Below are positions 42,933 to 51,509 of a DNA stretch of 64,000 nucleotides, piece after piece. A model generated the notes under the pieces. It did not search any database. It was not told where the DNA came from and saw only the letters and a list, made by a program, of their open reading frames with translations. How positions within the stretch are numbered: the first letter of the stretch is position 1; each line of letters starts with the position of its first letter. The DNA comes from Gemmataceae bacterium (GTDB lineage: Bacteria > Planctomycetota > Planctomycetia > Gemmatales > Gemmataceae): positions 1 to 64,000 of the forward strand of contig SHZY01000011.1 in assembly GCA_009692065.1 (NCBI GenBank). The letters run 5' to 3'. A program made the position numbers and the translations under genes.

Positions 42933-44201
42933 ATGCATCGCTACTGTCGTTCCGTGTTTATCCTTCTCGTCGCCGGTCTCGCATCCACTGTCTTCGCGGC
43001 CGACTGGCGTCAATTCCGCGGCCCGACCGGCCAGGGCATCAGTAATGAGAAGGACCTGCCGATCAAGTGGTCGTCAGAGGAAAACATTGCCTGGAAGGCG
43101 AAGCTACCGGGCGCCGGCGCTTCGTGCCCGATCACGCTCGGCAAGCGCATCTACATCACTTGCTACTCCGGCTACGGGATGGACACCAAGCAGCCCGGCC
43201 AGCAAGCGAATCTCAAGCGCCACCTACTTTGCATGGATCGCGCCGATGGAAAGGTTGTCTGGGCCAAGGAGTTCCAGCCCGTCCTGCCCGAACACAACTA
43301 CAACGGCGAAGGCGCCTACCACGGCTATGCGGCCAGCACGCCCATCACCGATGGGGAACGTCTTTACGTCTTCTTCGGCAAGTCGGGTGTTTATTGCTTC
43401 GATCTCGACGGCAACGAACTCTGGCGTGCGCCGGTTGGCAAGAACACCAGCGGCTGGGGCTCCGGCACCTCGCCCATGTTTTACAAGAATCTGGTGATCG
43501 TCAACGCCAGCGTCGAGGCCGGCGCTCTTGTTGCCTTTGACAAGATGTCCGGCAAAGAGGTGTGGCGCTCGCCCGGCATTGGTTCCGCTTGGAACACGCC
43601 GCTGCTCGTGACGACGCCAGAGAAGGAACAGGAACTTGTCGTCAGCGTGAATGGCCGCGTGATCGGCATCAATCCGGACACCGGCAAGGAACTCTGGCGC
43701 GCTGATGGCGTCAAGAGCTATGTCTGCTCCAGCGTGGTCGCTCACGAGGGAACTGTTTACGCCACCGGCGGCGGCAATCTGACGCTGGCCGTCAAGACCG
43801 GCGGTCGCGGCGATGTCAGCAAGTCGAACATTCTTTGGCAGGCCAAGAAAGGCTCCAACGCTTCCTCGCCGCTCTTGCACAACGGCTATCTCTACTGGGC
43901 GAGCGAAAGCGGCGGCGTCTTGCACTGCCAGGACGCCAAGACCGGAGAATTCGCCTACTCCGAACGGCTCAAACCCGACGCGGGACGCATCTGGGCCTCG
44001 CCGGTGTATGCCGACGGGAACCTCTACTACGTGTCGCAATTCAAAGGCGTCTTCGTGATTGCCGCGGGGCCGAAATTTGCATTGGTTGCCCAGAACGTCT
44101 TCAAGGACGATGCCAGCCGATCGAACGCGTCGATCGCCATCAGCGATGGGCAACTGCTGTTGCGCAATGATCAGTATCTGTATTGCGTTGGCAAGAAGTG
44201 A
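42933..44201 (+). CDS. Secreted PQQ-type beta-propeller protein
   Basis: 422 residues. Signal peptide MHRYCRSVFILLVAGLAS...VFA, then DWRQFRGPTGQGISNE, the standard opening of planctomycete PQQ-like propeller proteins. Blades carry Trp-docking patterns such as FDKMSGKEVWRSPG and INPDTGKELWRAD, and the last blade ends LLLRNDQYLYCVGK. It has no EF-hand, unlike the paralogue at 38939. It is probably periplasmic. A GACTCCTAGGGGGA leader provides the ribosome site. Confidence 0.87.
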   Translation: MHRYCRSVFILLVAGLASTVFAADWRQFRGPTGQGISNEKDLPIKWSSEENIAWKAKLPGAGASCPITLGKRIYITCYSGYGMDTKQPGQQANLKRHLLCMDRADGKVVWAKEFQPVLPEHNYNGEGAYHGYAASTPITDGERLYVFFGKSGVYCFDLDGNELWRAPVGKNTSGWGSGTSPMFYKNLVIVNASVEAGALVAFDKMSGKEVWRSPGIGSAWNTPLLVTTPEKEQELVVSVNGRVIGINPDTGKELWRADGVKSYVCSSVVAHEGTVYATGGGNLTLAVKTGGRGDVSKSNILWQAKKGSNASSPLLHNGYLYWASESGGVLHCQDAKTGEFAYSERLKPDAGRIWASPVYADGNLYYVSQFKGVFVIAAGPKFALVAQNVFKDDASRSNASIAISDGQLLLRNDQYLYCVGKK

Positions 44202-44216
44202 ACCGCCGGCACCATC

Positions 44217-44317
44217 GTTGTGGCACGGTCTCCTGACCGTGTCACTCTGCGTTCCGAAACGCGGGGAGACCTTCGGTCGGTGCGGGTGGCACGGTCAGGA
44301 GACCGTGCCACAACGGA
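44217..44317. repeat. GTGGCACGGTC hairpin element between convergent genes
   Basis: GTTGTGGCACGGTCTCCTGA...CCGTGTCAC at the left and GTGGCACGGTCAGGAGACCG...TGCCACAAC at the right, with a GGTC word pair inside. It occupies the gap between a PQQ propeller gene and the efflux factor gene, which converge, so it may double as a bidirectional terminator. Confidence 0.75.
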
Positions 44318-44327
44318 GGGCACGGCG

Positions 44328-45959
44328 TCACTGCGGTCGGCCAAACACCGGGCGCGGCGGGGGCAGTTCCTCCACCACGGCCGGCGACTCGCCATCCACG
44401 CAGCGGATGCGCCAGCCGCCGCCTAGCGCTTTGTAGATCTGGATCAAACCGAGCGCTATTTCCCCTTTTGACTGCGCCAGCAAATCGTCCGCCTGCACCT
44501 TGAGTTGCTGCACCTGCGTTACGCGCGTGAAGGTGACGTTGGCAGGATCCTTGTCTCCGCCGACCGCCTTGTAGCGTAGGTCCACGATCTTGACAACCTC
44601 CGCGGCACTCTTCGCCCCTTCGCCTTGCAGCTTGGTCCGCTCTTGCGCCTTGAGAAACGTTATCAAACCGTTCTCGACCTCTTGCTGAGCCACGAGGACC
44701 TGGTTCTGGTACGCCGTCAGCAACTCCTGGAAGCGAGCGTCTTGCAAACGCACGTTATTGAGAACCCTGCCATAGTTGAGGGCCTTCCACTCGAATCCTG
44801 GACCGACCCTTCCGCTGAAAGCCGTCGGACTGAAAATGTTCTGGAACTTCTCCGCGGAAAAACCGAACGAGCCGGTGAGGAAAATATGTGGATAGAAATC
44901 GGACTTGGCAACGCCGATCTGTGCCGACTGGGCGGCCGCCAGTCGCTCGGCGCGGCGGACATCGGGGCGCCGGCGCAGGAGGTCGGCGGGGATGCCTATG
45001 GCTACCCTTGGCTCCGCGGTGGGGATTGGCGCCGTGCCCAGTTTCTTCTGCAAGTCCTCCGGCGGCGTGCCGAGCAGGGTACACAGGCGATTCATGGCGC
45101 GCCGAAGGTTGATTTCGAGTTCCGGAATGGTCGCCTCGGTCTGCTTGAGCAGGACGATGGCTTGCTTGGTGTCCACCTCGAGGCCCGTGCCTGCTTTCTG
45201 CTTGGACTCGGCGACCTTATGAGTCTCACGCTGAATCTCAATGTTCTGCTTGGCGTACTCGATACGCTCCTCGGTGACGCGGATCTGCACGTAAGCCGTG
45301 GCCACGTCTGCCAGCAGAGTAACGATGACATCGTCGTAGTCATGCACCGAGGCATCGAGGGTGGCGCTGGCGGATTCGACGGCGCGGCGGAAGCGGCCCC
45401 AGAAATCCACCTCCCAGGCCAGATTGAAGCCGTGGTCCCACTGGCTGAAGTAGCGTTGCCTAAGGAACTGAGCGCTGACGGTTTCGCGGCTGCTGGCGCT
45501 GCGGCTGAAGCTGCCGTCGGCGAATTGCGCTTGGGGAAAGAGTCCACCGACCGTGATGGCGAGTTGGGCCCGCGCCTGCAGGATCCGGAATCCCGCCTCG
45601 CGCAGCGTCAGGTTTTGCCGATAGACGCTGAGGATGAGTTCATTCAGGACCGGATCGGGCCGCTTGAGCTTCGGGTACTTGGGATCGGGAATCTCGAAAA
45701 CGGTCCACCACTGGCTCAGATCGTCGCCGTCCTTGCGCAGGTCCGCGGCGTCGATCCATTCCTTGGCAAGCGGGGCGGCCGGCGCTGTGTAGTTGGGGCC
45801 GACCTTCAAGCCGTTGCGAAAGTATTCCGGCAGCGCGCTGCATCCGGACAAGGCGACGGCGAACGATAGGCAAAGAACATAGAATAGCCAACGCCGTGCG
45901 CTGAACGGGCGAGGGACGAAGGATGAAGGATGAACAGGAAGTATCGGTTCATCCTTCAT
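44328..45959 (-). CDS. RND efflux outer-membrane lipoprotein (NodT/TolC family)
   Basis: 543 residues. A hydrophobic helix ends in the lipobox LSGC, so it is a predicted lipoprotein. The NodT hallmarks follow: LKVGPNYTAPAAPLAKEW and later RRRPDVRRAERLAAAQSAQI, the conserved repeat of TolC-like barrels. It would form the exit duct for the RND pump encoded divergently (46132-55355). The first ~18 residues (including HPSSFVPRP) are encoded by a CATCCTT repeat that also contains the start codon, so the annotated N-terminus may be repeat-derived and the true start is uncertain. Confidence 0.9.
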   Translation of the reverse strand: MKDEPILPVHPSSFVPRPFSARRWLFYVLCLSFAVALSGCSALPEYFRNGLKVGPNYTAPAAPLAKEWIDAADLRKDGDDLSQWWTVFEIPDPKYPKLKRPDPVLNELILSVYRQNLTLREAGFRILQARAQLAITVGGLFPQAQFADGSFSRSASSRETVSAQFLRQRYFSQWDHGFNLAWEVDFWGRFRRAVESASATLDASVHDYDDVIVTLLADVATAYVQIRVTEERIEYAKQNIEIQRETHKVAESKQKAGTGLEVDTKQAIVLLKQTEATIPELEINLRRAMNRLCTLLGTPPEDLQKKLGTAPIPTAEPRVAIGIPADLLRRRPDVRRAERLAAAQSAQIGVAKSDFYPHIFLTGSFGFSAEKFQNIFSPTAFSGRVGPGFEWKALNYGRVLNNVRLQDARFQELLTAYQNQVLVAQQEVENGLITFLKAQERTKLQGEGAKSAAEVVKIVDLRYKAVGGDKDPANVTFTRVTQVQQLKVQADDLLAQSKGEIALGLIQIYKALGGGWRIRCVDGESPAVVEELPPPRPVFGRPQ

Positions 45960-45975
45960 CCTTCATCCCTCAATC
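45909..45975. repeat. GAAGGATGAA / TTCATCCTTCATCC inverted run
   Basis: GGGACGAAGGATGAAGGATG(AA) is mirrored by GTTCATCCTTCATCCTTCAT(CCC). The efflux-factor start codon lies inside the run, and the GAAGG words may act as its ribosome site. A CTCACGC-type word pair (TGAGCGAAGG / CCTCGCTCACG) follows to about 46030. Confidence 0.7.
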
Positions 45976-46131
45976 CGAGCCTGAAGCGTGAGCGAAGGAA
46001 GGCGCATCCCTCGCTCACGCAGCGAGCTTGGAGGGGCGCCGTTACAATCGGCAGTGTAGCTAATATCGGCATATTTTGCGTAGTTGTTGAAGAAGATCGG
46101 CGTCTGCCGACTCGATTTGTGGGAGGAGACT

Positions 46132-47385
46132 ATGTTTCGCTCATCCGTGCGTGGTGTTCTGGTTGCCTGTCTTGCCGCGGCGGGTCTTGCCGGCTGCGAA
46201 CCGCGTGCCCTGAAAATTGCTCCGGCGGGTGATCCCCATGTGCCGGTCGCACATCCCGAGAAACGGCCCGTCACCGATCACGTCGAATTCACCGGCCGGA
46301 CCAACGCGGTCCATGCGGTGACGATCCAGCCGCGCGTGACGGGGCTGTTGATCACCCGCGACAAGAAGGGCGATCCTTCCTTCGAAGGCTCCTTTCCGTT
46401 CAAGGAAGGAGACGAGGTCAAGGCGGGCGCACTGTTATTCGAGATCGACCCTCGGCCTTACAAGGCCCAGCTCGATGCGGCCAAGGCACAGGTGGCGCAG
46501 AACAAGGCAGCGATCGATTACGCCGTCTCCACGAATAAGCGTTTCAAGGATCTCGCGAAAAAACAACCCGATGCGGTCAGCGCGAGAGAGCTCGAGCAAT
46601 ACGAGGCGCTGGAGAAACAAGCCAGCGCGGCGCTCGACCTTGTCAGCGCCAACGTCGCGTCGGCGCAGCTCAACTACGACTGGACCAAGATCAAGGCGCC
46701 GATCAACGGGCGCATCAGCCGGTACTTCCTGACGCCCGGCAACCTCGTGAATCAAGACGCGACGCAGTTGACGACGCTGGTGTCGATGGACCCCATCTAC
46801 GTCTACTTCGACATGGACGAGCCAACTCTGCTGCGAATCAAACGGGCGATCAACGAGAAAAGAATCCAGGCCGCGAAAGGCGACGCCACCGTCGAGATGG
46901 GCCTAGCCGGCGAGGAAGGCTATCCGCACAAGGGGACGATCAATTTCTTCGACAATCAAGTCAACGCCGGCACCGGCAGCATCTCGATCCGCGGCATCTT
47001 CAGCAACCCGCGGCCCGAAGGCGGCACGCATCTGATGGTGCCCGGGATGTTCGTACGCGTGCGGCTGCCGATCGGGCAGCCGCAGGAAGAGTTGCTCGTC
47101 ATCGATCGGGCCATCTCGTCGGAGCAAAACCAGAAGACCGTCCATGTGATGGACGCCGAGACCAAGGTGGTGCAATCCCGCCGCGTCTCGGTAGGCTCCT
47201 TGCAGGACGACGGCCTGCGCGTCATCACGCACGGGCTGCAGAAAGACAACTGGGTGCTTGTCGGCGGCCTGCAGCAAATTCGGCCCGGCATGACGATCCA
47301 GCCGGAATTCAGGACGATGCCGTCACTGGAAGCGCCCGCGGTGCCGCTGGAAAAGGCCAAAGGAAAAAAGCTGAACAAGAAGTGA
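46132..47385 (+). CDS. RND efflux membrane-fusion lipoprotein (AcrA-like)
   Basis: 417 residues from MFRSSVRGVLVACLAAAGLA with GGGAGGAG upstream; an earlier in-frame ATG lacks support. The lipobox is AGLAGC. The MFP pattern is clear: a first beta-barrel/lipoyl half (VTIQPRVTGLL), a coiled-coil hairpin (about 110-175, KAQLDAAKAQVAQNKAAIDY), the second lipoyl half (WTKIKAPINGRIS) and a C-terminal membrane-proximal domain. It links the inner-membrane pump to the outer-membrane duct. First gene of an operon with two RND permeases. Confidence 0.93.
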   Translation: MFRSSVRGVLVACLAAAGLAGCEPRALKIAPAGDPHVPVAHPEKRPVTDHVEFTGRTNAVHAVTIQPRVTGLLITRDKKGDPSFEGSFPFKEGDEVKAGALLFEIDPRPYKAQLDAAKAQVAQNKAAIDYAVSTNKRFKDLAKKQPDAVSARELEQYEALEKQASAALDLVSANVASAQLNYDWTKIKAPINGRISRYFLTPGNLVNQDATQLTTLVSMDPIYVYFDMDEPTLLRIKRAINEKRIQAAKGDATVEMGLAGEEGYPHKGTINFFDNQVNAGTGSISIRGIFSNPRPEGGTHLMVPGMFVRVRLPIGQPQEELLVIDRAISSEQNQKTVHVMDAETKVVQSRRVSVGSLQDDGLRVITHGLQKDNWVLVGGLQQIRPGMTIQPEFRTMPSLEAPAVPLEKAKGKKLNKK

Positions 47386-47399
47386 GTTCGGAAAGGTTC

Positions 47400-47411
47400 G
47401 CCGCTTGCGGC
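47400..47411. repeat. GCCGCTTGCGGC palindrome before RND gene
   Basis: A 12-base perfect palindrome, identical to those at 5390 and 13882, placed 13 bases before the start codon, with AAGGAT between them as the ribosome site. Confidence 0.7.
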
Positions 47412-47424
47412 ACAAGGATAGTCG

Positions 47425-50400
47425 ATGCTTTCGAAATACTTCATCGATCGGCCGATCTTCGCGACGGTGCTGTCCGTAGTGATCACGTTGACGGGCGCGA
47501 TCGCGCTGTGGTTCCTGCCGGTCACGCAGTATCCGCGCATCACGCCGCCGTCCGTCAATGTGTCGATCACCTATCCGGGGGCGAGCGCCCAGGTCGTGGC
47601 GGATACCGTGGCGGCGCCGATCGAGCAGGAGGTCAATGGCGTGCCCGGCATGCTTTACATGTCGTCGCAGTCGGGCAACGACGGGACCTACTCAATGTCG
47701 GTGACGTTCGAGGTCGATGTCGATCTGAACACCGCCCTCGTCATGGTGCAGAATCGCGTCGCCATGGCGATGCCGCGTCTGCCGACGCCCGTGCAGAATC
47801 AGGGCGTCACGATTCGCAAGAAGACGCCTGATACGCTGTGCATGATCAACTTCATCTCGGCGGTCGAGGTCACCACCGCGGCCGGCACGACGATTCATGG
47901 TGTGATCAAGAAGGACGACGGGCAAGAGCTGACGCTGAAGCAAAGCGACGGAAAGCTGCTGCGCCTCGCGAAGAACGAGATCGCGTCGATCAGCCAGCCG
48001 CCTGACAGCGATATCCGCCTGAGCAACTTCGTGTTGATCAACATCAAGGACGAGATCTTGCGCGTAGACGGAGTTTCGGACGTCAACATCATGGGGCAGC
48101 GAGATTACAGCATCCGCGCCTGGCTCGATCCGCAGAAGCTGGCCTCGCGTCACATGACGGCCACCGACGTAGCCACGGCCATAAGAGAGCAAAACATGCA
48201 GGCGGCTGCCGGACAGGTTGGCCGACCGCCCGCCCGCGCCAGCCAATCCTTCCAGTACCCGATCGACACCCTGGGCCGACTCGCCACGCCGGAGCAATTT
48301 GGCAACATCATACTCAAGATCGGCGACAGCCAGCCGGCCCGACCCGGCAAGGGGGTCAGCGGGCCATCCCCAGGCGGTGCGGCCGACGACGGCATTCTGG
48401 ATGGCGCCAACCTCGACGGCCCCGGCAGTACCCTGATTGGCGGCGCGACCATCGGCGGCGGCGCGGACTCAGGCGGCGGCGCCAGTACCGATCTCGCCAG
48501 CATCCTTGCCGGCGTCGCCATGACCTCCCCAGGAGCAAAGAAACGCTCGACACGGAAGTCGGCGACCGGCAACCTCGCAGCGAACCTTGGGCCGGTACCT
48601 CCCTCTCTCGGCATCGTTCGGCTCAGGGACGTCGCTCATGTCGAGATAGGCGCCTTGAATTACAACATGGGCTGCACCTTCGATGGCGGCCCCTCCGTCG
48701 GCCTCAACGTCTATCAGCTCCCGGGCACCAATGCGCTCGAAGTCGGCGACCGCATCCGCGCCAAGATGAAGGAGCTGAAAACTCGCTTCCCAGACGATAT
48801 CGATTACGCCATCGCTTACGACACCACCCCCTTCATCCGCGAGTCGATCTCCGAAGTCCTCAGTACGCTGCGCGACGCCGTCATCCTCGTGGCCATCGTC
48901 GTCCTCTTTTTTTTGCAGGACTGGCGGGCCATGATCTTGCCGATGATCGATGTGCCCGTCTCTCTGATCGGCACCTTCGCGGTCATGGCCGTCGTCGGCT
49001 ACAGCTTGAACAACATCTCGCTCTTCGGGCTTGTGCTGGCGATCGGCATCGTCGTCGATGACGCGATTGTCGTCCTGGAGAACATCCAGCGGCAGATGGC
49101 CAAGGGCTACGACACGCGCACCGCAACCATCAAGGCCATGAAGGAAATCAGCGGCCCGATCATCGCGATCACTTTGGTCTTGTGCGCGGTTTTTGTGCCG
49201 TGCGCTTTCATCAGCGGCATCACCGGCAGGTTTTTCCGCCAGTTCGCCGTGACGATTGCCGCTTCGACCGTGATTTCGGCCATCAACGCGCTCACGATGA
49301 CGCCGTCGCGGGCGGTGTTGATTTTCCAGGAATCAGGAGTCAGGAATCAGGGGTCAGGAGTCAGGGGTCAGGAATCAGGAAAGGAAGCTTTGCCGTGGTG
49401 GATATTCGGCATGCTCGGCATGCTCAGCCTTGCCTGGGCGCCTGACCTCGTGGGGGGCGCGCTGGGGCTGCCCGGGCTGACTCCTGAAGAAGATGATCTC
49501 GAGTTGCCGGCCTGGCAGTTCTGGGGGCTCAAGGCGCTCTACTTTGCGCCCGGCATGCTCGTCGGTTTGCTGATCGGCTGGTTTGCCATTGGTCCCGTGA
49601 ATGTTGTGCTCGCCGGAATGTTCCGTGGCTTCAACATTGCATTCGATCGTCTGACCGACATTTACGGGTGGACAATTGCCAAGGCGCTGCGCTTGAGCGT
49701 GATCGTGCTCCTGGCGTATGGCGGGCTGTTGTTCCTGACCTACTTCGTCTTTCGCGACTCGCCGCGGGGATTTGTGCCGCAGCAGGACATGGGCCGGCTG
49801 GTAGTCAGCGTGCAGCTTCCCGATTCAGCGGGGCTGGAGCGCACACAGGAAGCCCTCGCCCAGGTCGATGACATCATGCGCAAGGTTCCCGGCGTGGCCC
49901 ATACCATTGGGCTTTCGGGGATCTCCTTCGTGGAAGCGACCAACGGCTCCAACTTCGGCTCGTTCTTCGTCATCCTCGATCCGTTCTCCAAACGGCAGAA
50001 TCGCGAGTTGCGCGCCGACGGGATCATGGCCGAGATGCGCAAGCGATTTGCGGATGTGGTCAAGGAAGCGCGTGTTGTTGTGTCGCCGTCCTCGCCGGTA
50101 CCTGGCATCAGTACATCGGGCGGGTTCAAGATCGTCGTTCAGGATGGCGGCGGCCTGGGCTTGCCGACCCTACAGGACCAGACCGATAAGTTCGTCCGCC
50201 AAGTTAAGGAACAGATCGGCGAAGGAGCGACGGGCGGGAAGGATGAACGACGAGGCCAAGCTGCCTTCCTGGGAGGCGGCACGGGGGGCCCTATGTTGGC
50301 CGGTGTCAGCACCCAGTTTCGCTCCAATACGCCGCAGCTCTACATGGAGATCGACCGGATCAAGGCGGCCTCCATGGGTGTGCCGTTCGACGAGGTAAGT

Positions 50401-51465
50401 CAGGCCTTGCAGATCTATCTGGGCTCGTTCAACGTCAATCGCTTCAACGCCTTTGGCCGCTACTGGCACGTCACGCTTCAGGCGGATCGCCAGTTCCGCG
50501 ACCGCATCGAAGATATCAACCAGCTCCAAGTACGCAACAGCCAGGGACAGATGGTGCCGCTGGGCACCTTGGTCAGCGTGCGCGAAAAGAGCGGCCCGAT
50601 TTTTGTCCGGCGCTACAACCTCTACACGGCCGCGCCGATCACCGGCGCCTTGCTGCCAGGCGTCAGCTCCGGAGAAGTGATCGCGACCGTTGATCAGATC
50701 TCGCACGAGAGCCTGCAGCGTTCGATGAGAACCGAATGGACCGAATTGATGTACCTGCAAATCCGCGAGGGCAACACCACGGCGATTGTCTTTGCGCTGG
50801 CGGTTGTCTGTGTCTTCCTGGCGCTGGCGGCACTCTACGAAAGCTGGGCGTTGCCGTTGGCGGTCATCCTGGTTGTGCCACTCTGCATGCTTTGTTCCAT
50901 CGTCGGCATTCTGCTGGCGGGCACGTCCGTCAACATCTTCGTGCAAATAGGATTGGTCGTGCTGGTGGGGCTCGCGTGCAAGAACGCCATCCTGATCGTC
51001 GAATTCGCCCGGGAGCTACACCAGCAGGGCAAGCCGGTTTTCGAAGCGACGCTGGAAGCGTCACGGCTGCGGCTGCGGCCGATCTTGATGACCTCGTTCG
51101 CTTTCATCCTGGGCGTGGTGCCCTTGTGTGTCGCCTCGGGCGCGGGGGCGGAAATGCGGCGGTCGCTGGGGATTGCCGTCTTCAGCGGCATGGTGGGCGT
51201 CACTGCGTTCGGCATCTTCCTCACGCCGATCTTCTTCTATGTGATTCAGGGGCTCGGCGAGACGCGGCTGTTTGCGGGCGTCTTAGTGCAGTGGGTCGGC
51301 TCGGCGCTAATCGGCGGCCTGGTCGGCGCGGCGATCGGTTATCTGCTGGGCCGGCTCGGCATCGTCCATGCACTCTGGGGCCCGATCGTCGGTGCCACTC
51401 TCGGCATCCCGATTGTGCTGGCGTTCCGCGGCGTTCATTTGAAGTTGCTGTCAAAGGGTCCGTAG
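47425..51465 (+). CDS. RND (HAE1/AcrB-like) efflux permease with large insertions
   Basis: 1346 residues, against about 1050 for AcrB. It opens with SKYFIDRPIFATVLSVVITL and carries the proton-relay region VLAIGIVVDDAIVVLENI (GxxVDDAIVV with the two Asp). Four insertions distinguish it: a small domain at about 152-192 (TIHGVIKKDDGQELTLKQSD), a Gly/Ser-rich block at about 302-396, repeat-encoded residues followed by two extra hydrophobic helices after TPSRAVLIF (about 630-735), and two extra C-terminal helices (GLVGAAIGYLLGRL). It pumps hydrophobic compounds out, driven by protons. Confidence 0.92.
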   Translation: MLSKYFIDRPIFATVLSVVITLTGAIALWFLPVTQYPRITPPSVNVSITYPGASAQVVADTVAAPIEQEVNGVPGMLYMSSQSGNDGTYSMSVTFEVDVDLNTALVMVQNRVAMAMPRLPTPVQNQGVTIRKKTPDTLCMINFISAVEVTTAAGTTIHGVIKKDDGQELTLKQSDGKLLRLAKNEIASISQPPDSDIRLSNFVLINIKDEILRVDGVSDVNIMGQRDYSIRAWLDPQKLASRHMTATDVATAIREQNMQAAAGQVGRPPARASQSFQYPIDTLGRLATPEQFGNIILKIGDSQPARPGKGVSGPSPGGAADDGILDGANLDGPGSTLIGGATIGGGADSGGGASTDLASILAGVAMTSPGAKKRSTRKSATGNLAANLGPVPPSLGIVRLRDVAHVEIGALNYNMGCTFDGGPSVGLNVYQLPGTNALEVGDRIRAKMKELKTRFPDDIDYAIAYDTTPFIRESISEVLSTLRDAVILVAIVVLFFLQDWRAMILPMIDVPVSLIGTFAVMAVVGYSLNNISLFGLVLAIGIVVDDAIVVLENIQRQMAKGYDTRTATIKAMKEISGPIIAITLVLCAVFVPCAFISGITGRFFRQFAVTIAASTVISAINALTMTPSRAVLIFQESGVRNQGSGVRGQESGKEALPWWIFGMLGMLSLAWAPDLVGGALGLPGLTPEEDDLELPAWQFWGLKALYFAPGMLVGLLIGWFAIGPVNVVLAGMFRGFNIAFDRLTDIYGWTIAKALRLSVIVLLAYGGLLFLTYFVFRDSPRGFVPQQDMGRLVVSVQLPDSAGLERTQEALAQVDDIMRKVPGVAHTIGLSGISFVEATNGSNFGSFFVILDPFSKRQNRELRADGIMAEMRKRFADVVKEARVVVSPSSPVPGISTSGGFKIVVQDGGGLGLPTLQDQTDKFVRQVKEQIGEGATGGKDERRGQAAFLGGGTGGPMLAGVSTQFRSNTPQLYMEIDRIKAASMGVPFDEVSQALQIYLGSFNVNRFNAFGRYWHVTLQADRQFRDRIEDINQLQVRNSQGQMVPLGTLVSVREKSGPIFVRRYNLYTAAPITGALLPGVSSGEVIATVDQISHESLQRSMRTEWTELMYLQIREGNTTAIVFALAVVCVFLALAALYESWALPLAVILVVPLCMLCSIVGILLAGTSVNIFVQIGLVVLVGLACKNAILIVEFARELHQQGKPVFEATLEASRLRLRPILMTSFAFILGVVPLCVASGAGAEMRRSLGIAVFSGMVGVTAFGIFLTPIFFYVIQGLGETRLFAGVLVQWVGSALIGGLVGAAIGYLLGRLGIVHALWGPIVGATLGIPIVLAFRGVHLKLLSKGP
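49327..49380. repeat. Seven CTGAYYC heptads inside the first RND gene
   Basis: Seven tandem 7-base units of the form (A/G)(A/G)TCAGG, the reverse complement of the CTGAYYC heptad, are translated QESGVRNQGSGVRGQESG. The orientation avoids stop codons, whereas the reverse would give TGA in two frames. Confidence 0.85.
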
Positions 51466-51477
51466 CTTGAAGCGTAA

Positions 51478-51505
51478 GGACTACGGACCACGGACTACGG
51501 ACCAA
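51478..51505. repeat. GGACTACGGACCA tandem words between the RND genes
   Basis: GGACTACGGACCACGGACTA(CGGACCA) fills the 44-base gap between the two RND permease genes and ends four bases before the second start codon. The downstream gene has no other ribosome site, so the repeat may supply it weakly. Confidence 0.6.
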
Positions 51506-51509
51506 CGGT

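Noticed and set aside
44625-45869. Long plus-strand open frame antisense to the efflux factor
   Set aside because: It is the complement shadow of a well-supported NodT-family gene with lipobox and family motifs, and its translation has no family resemblance.
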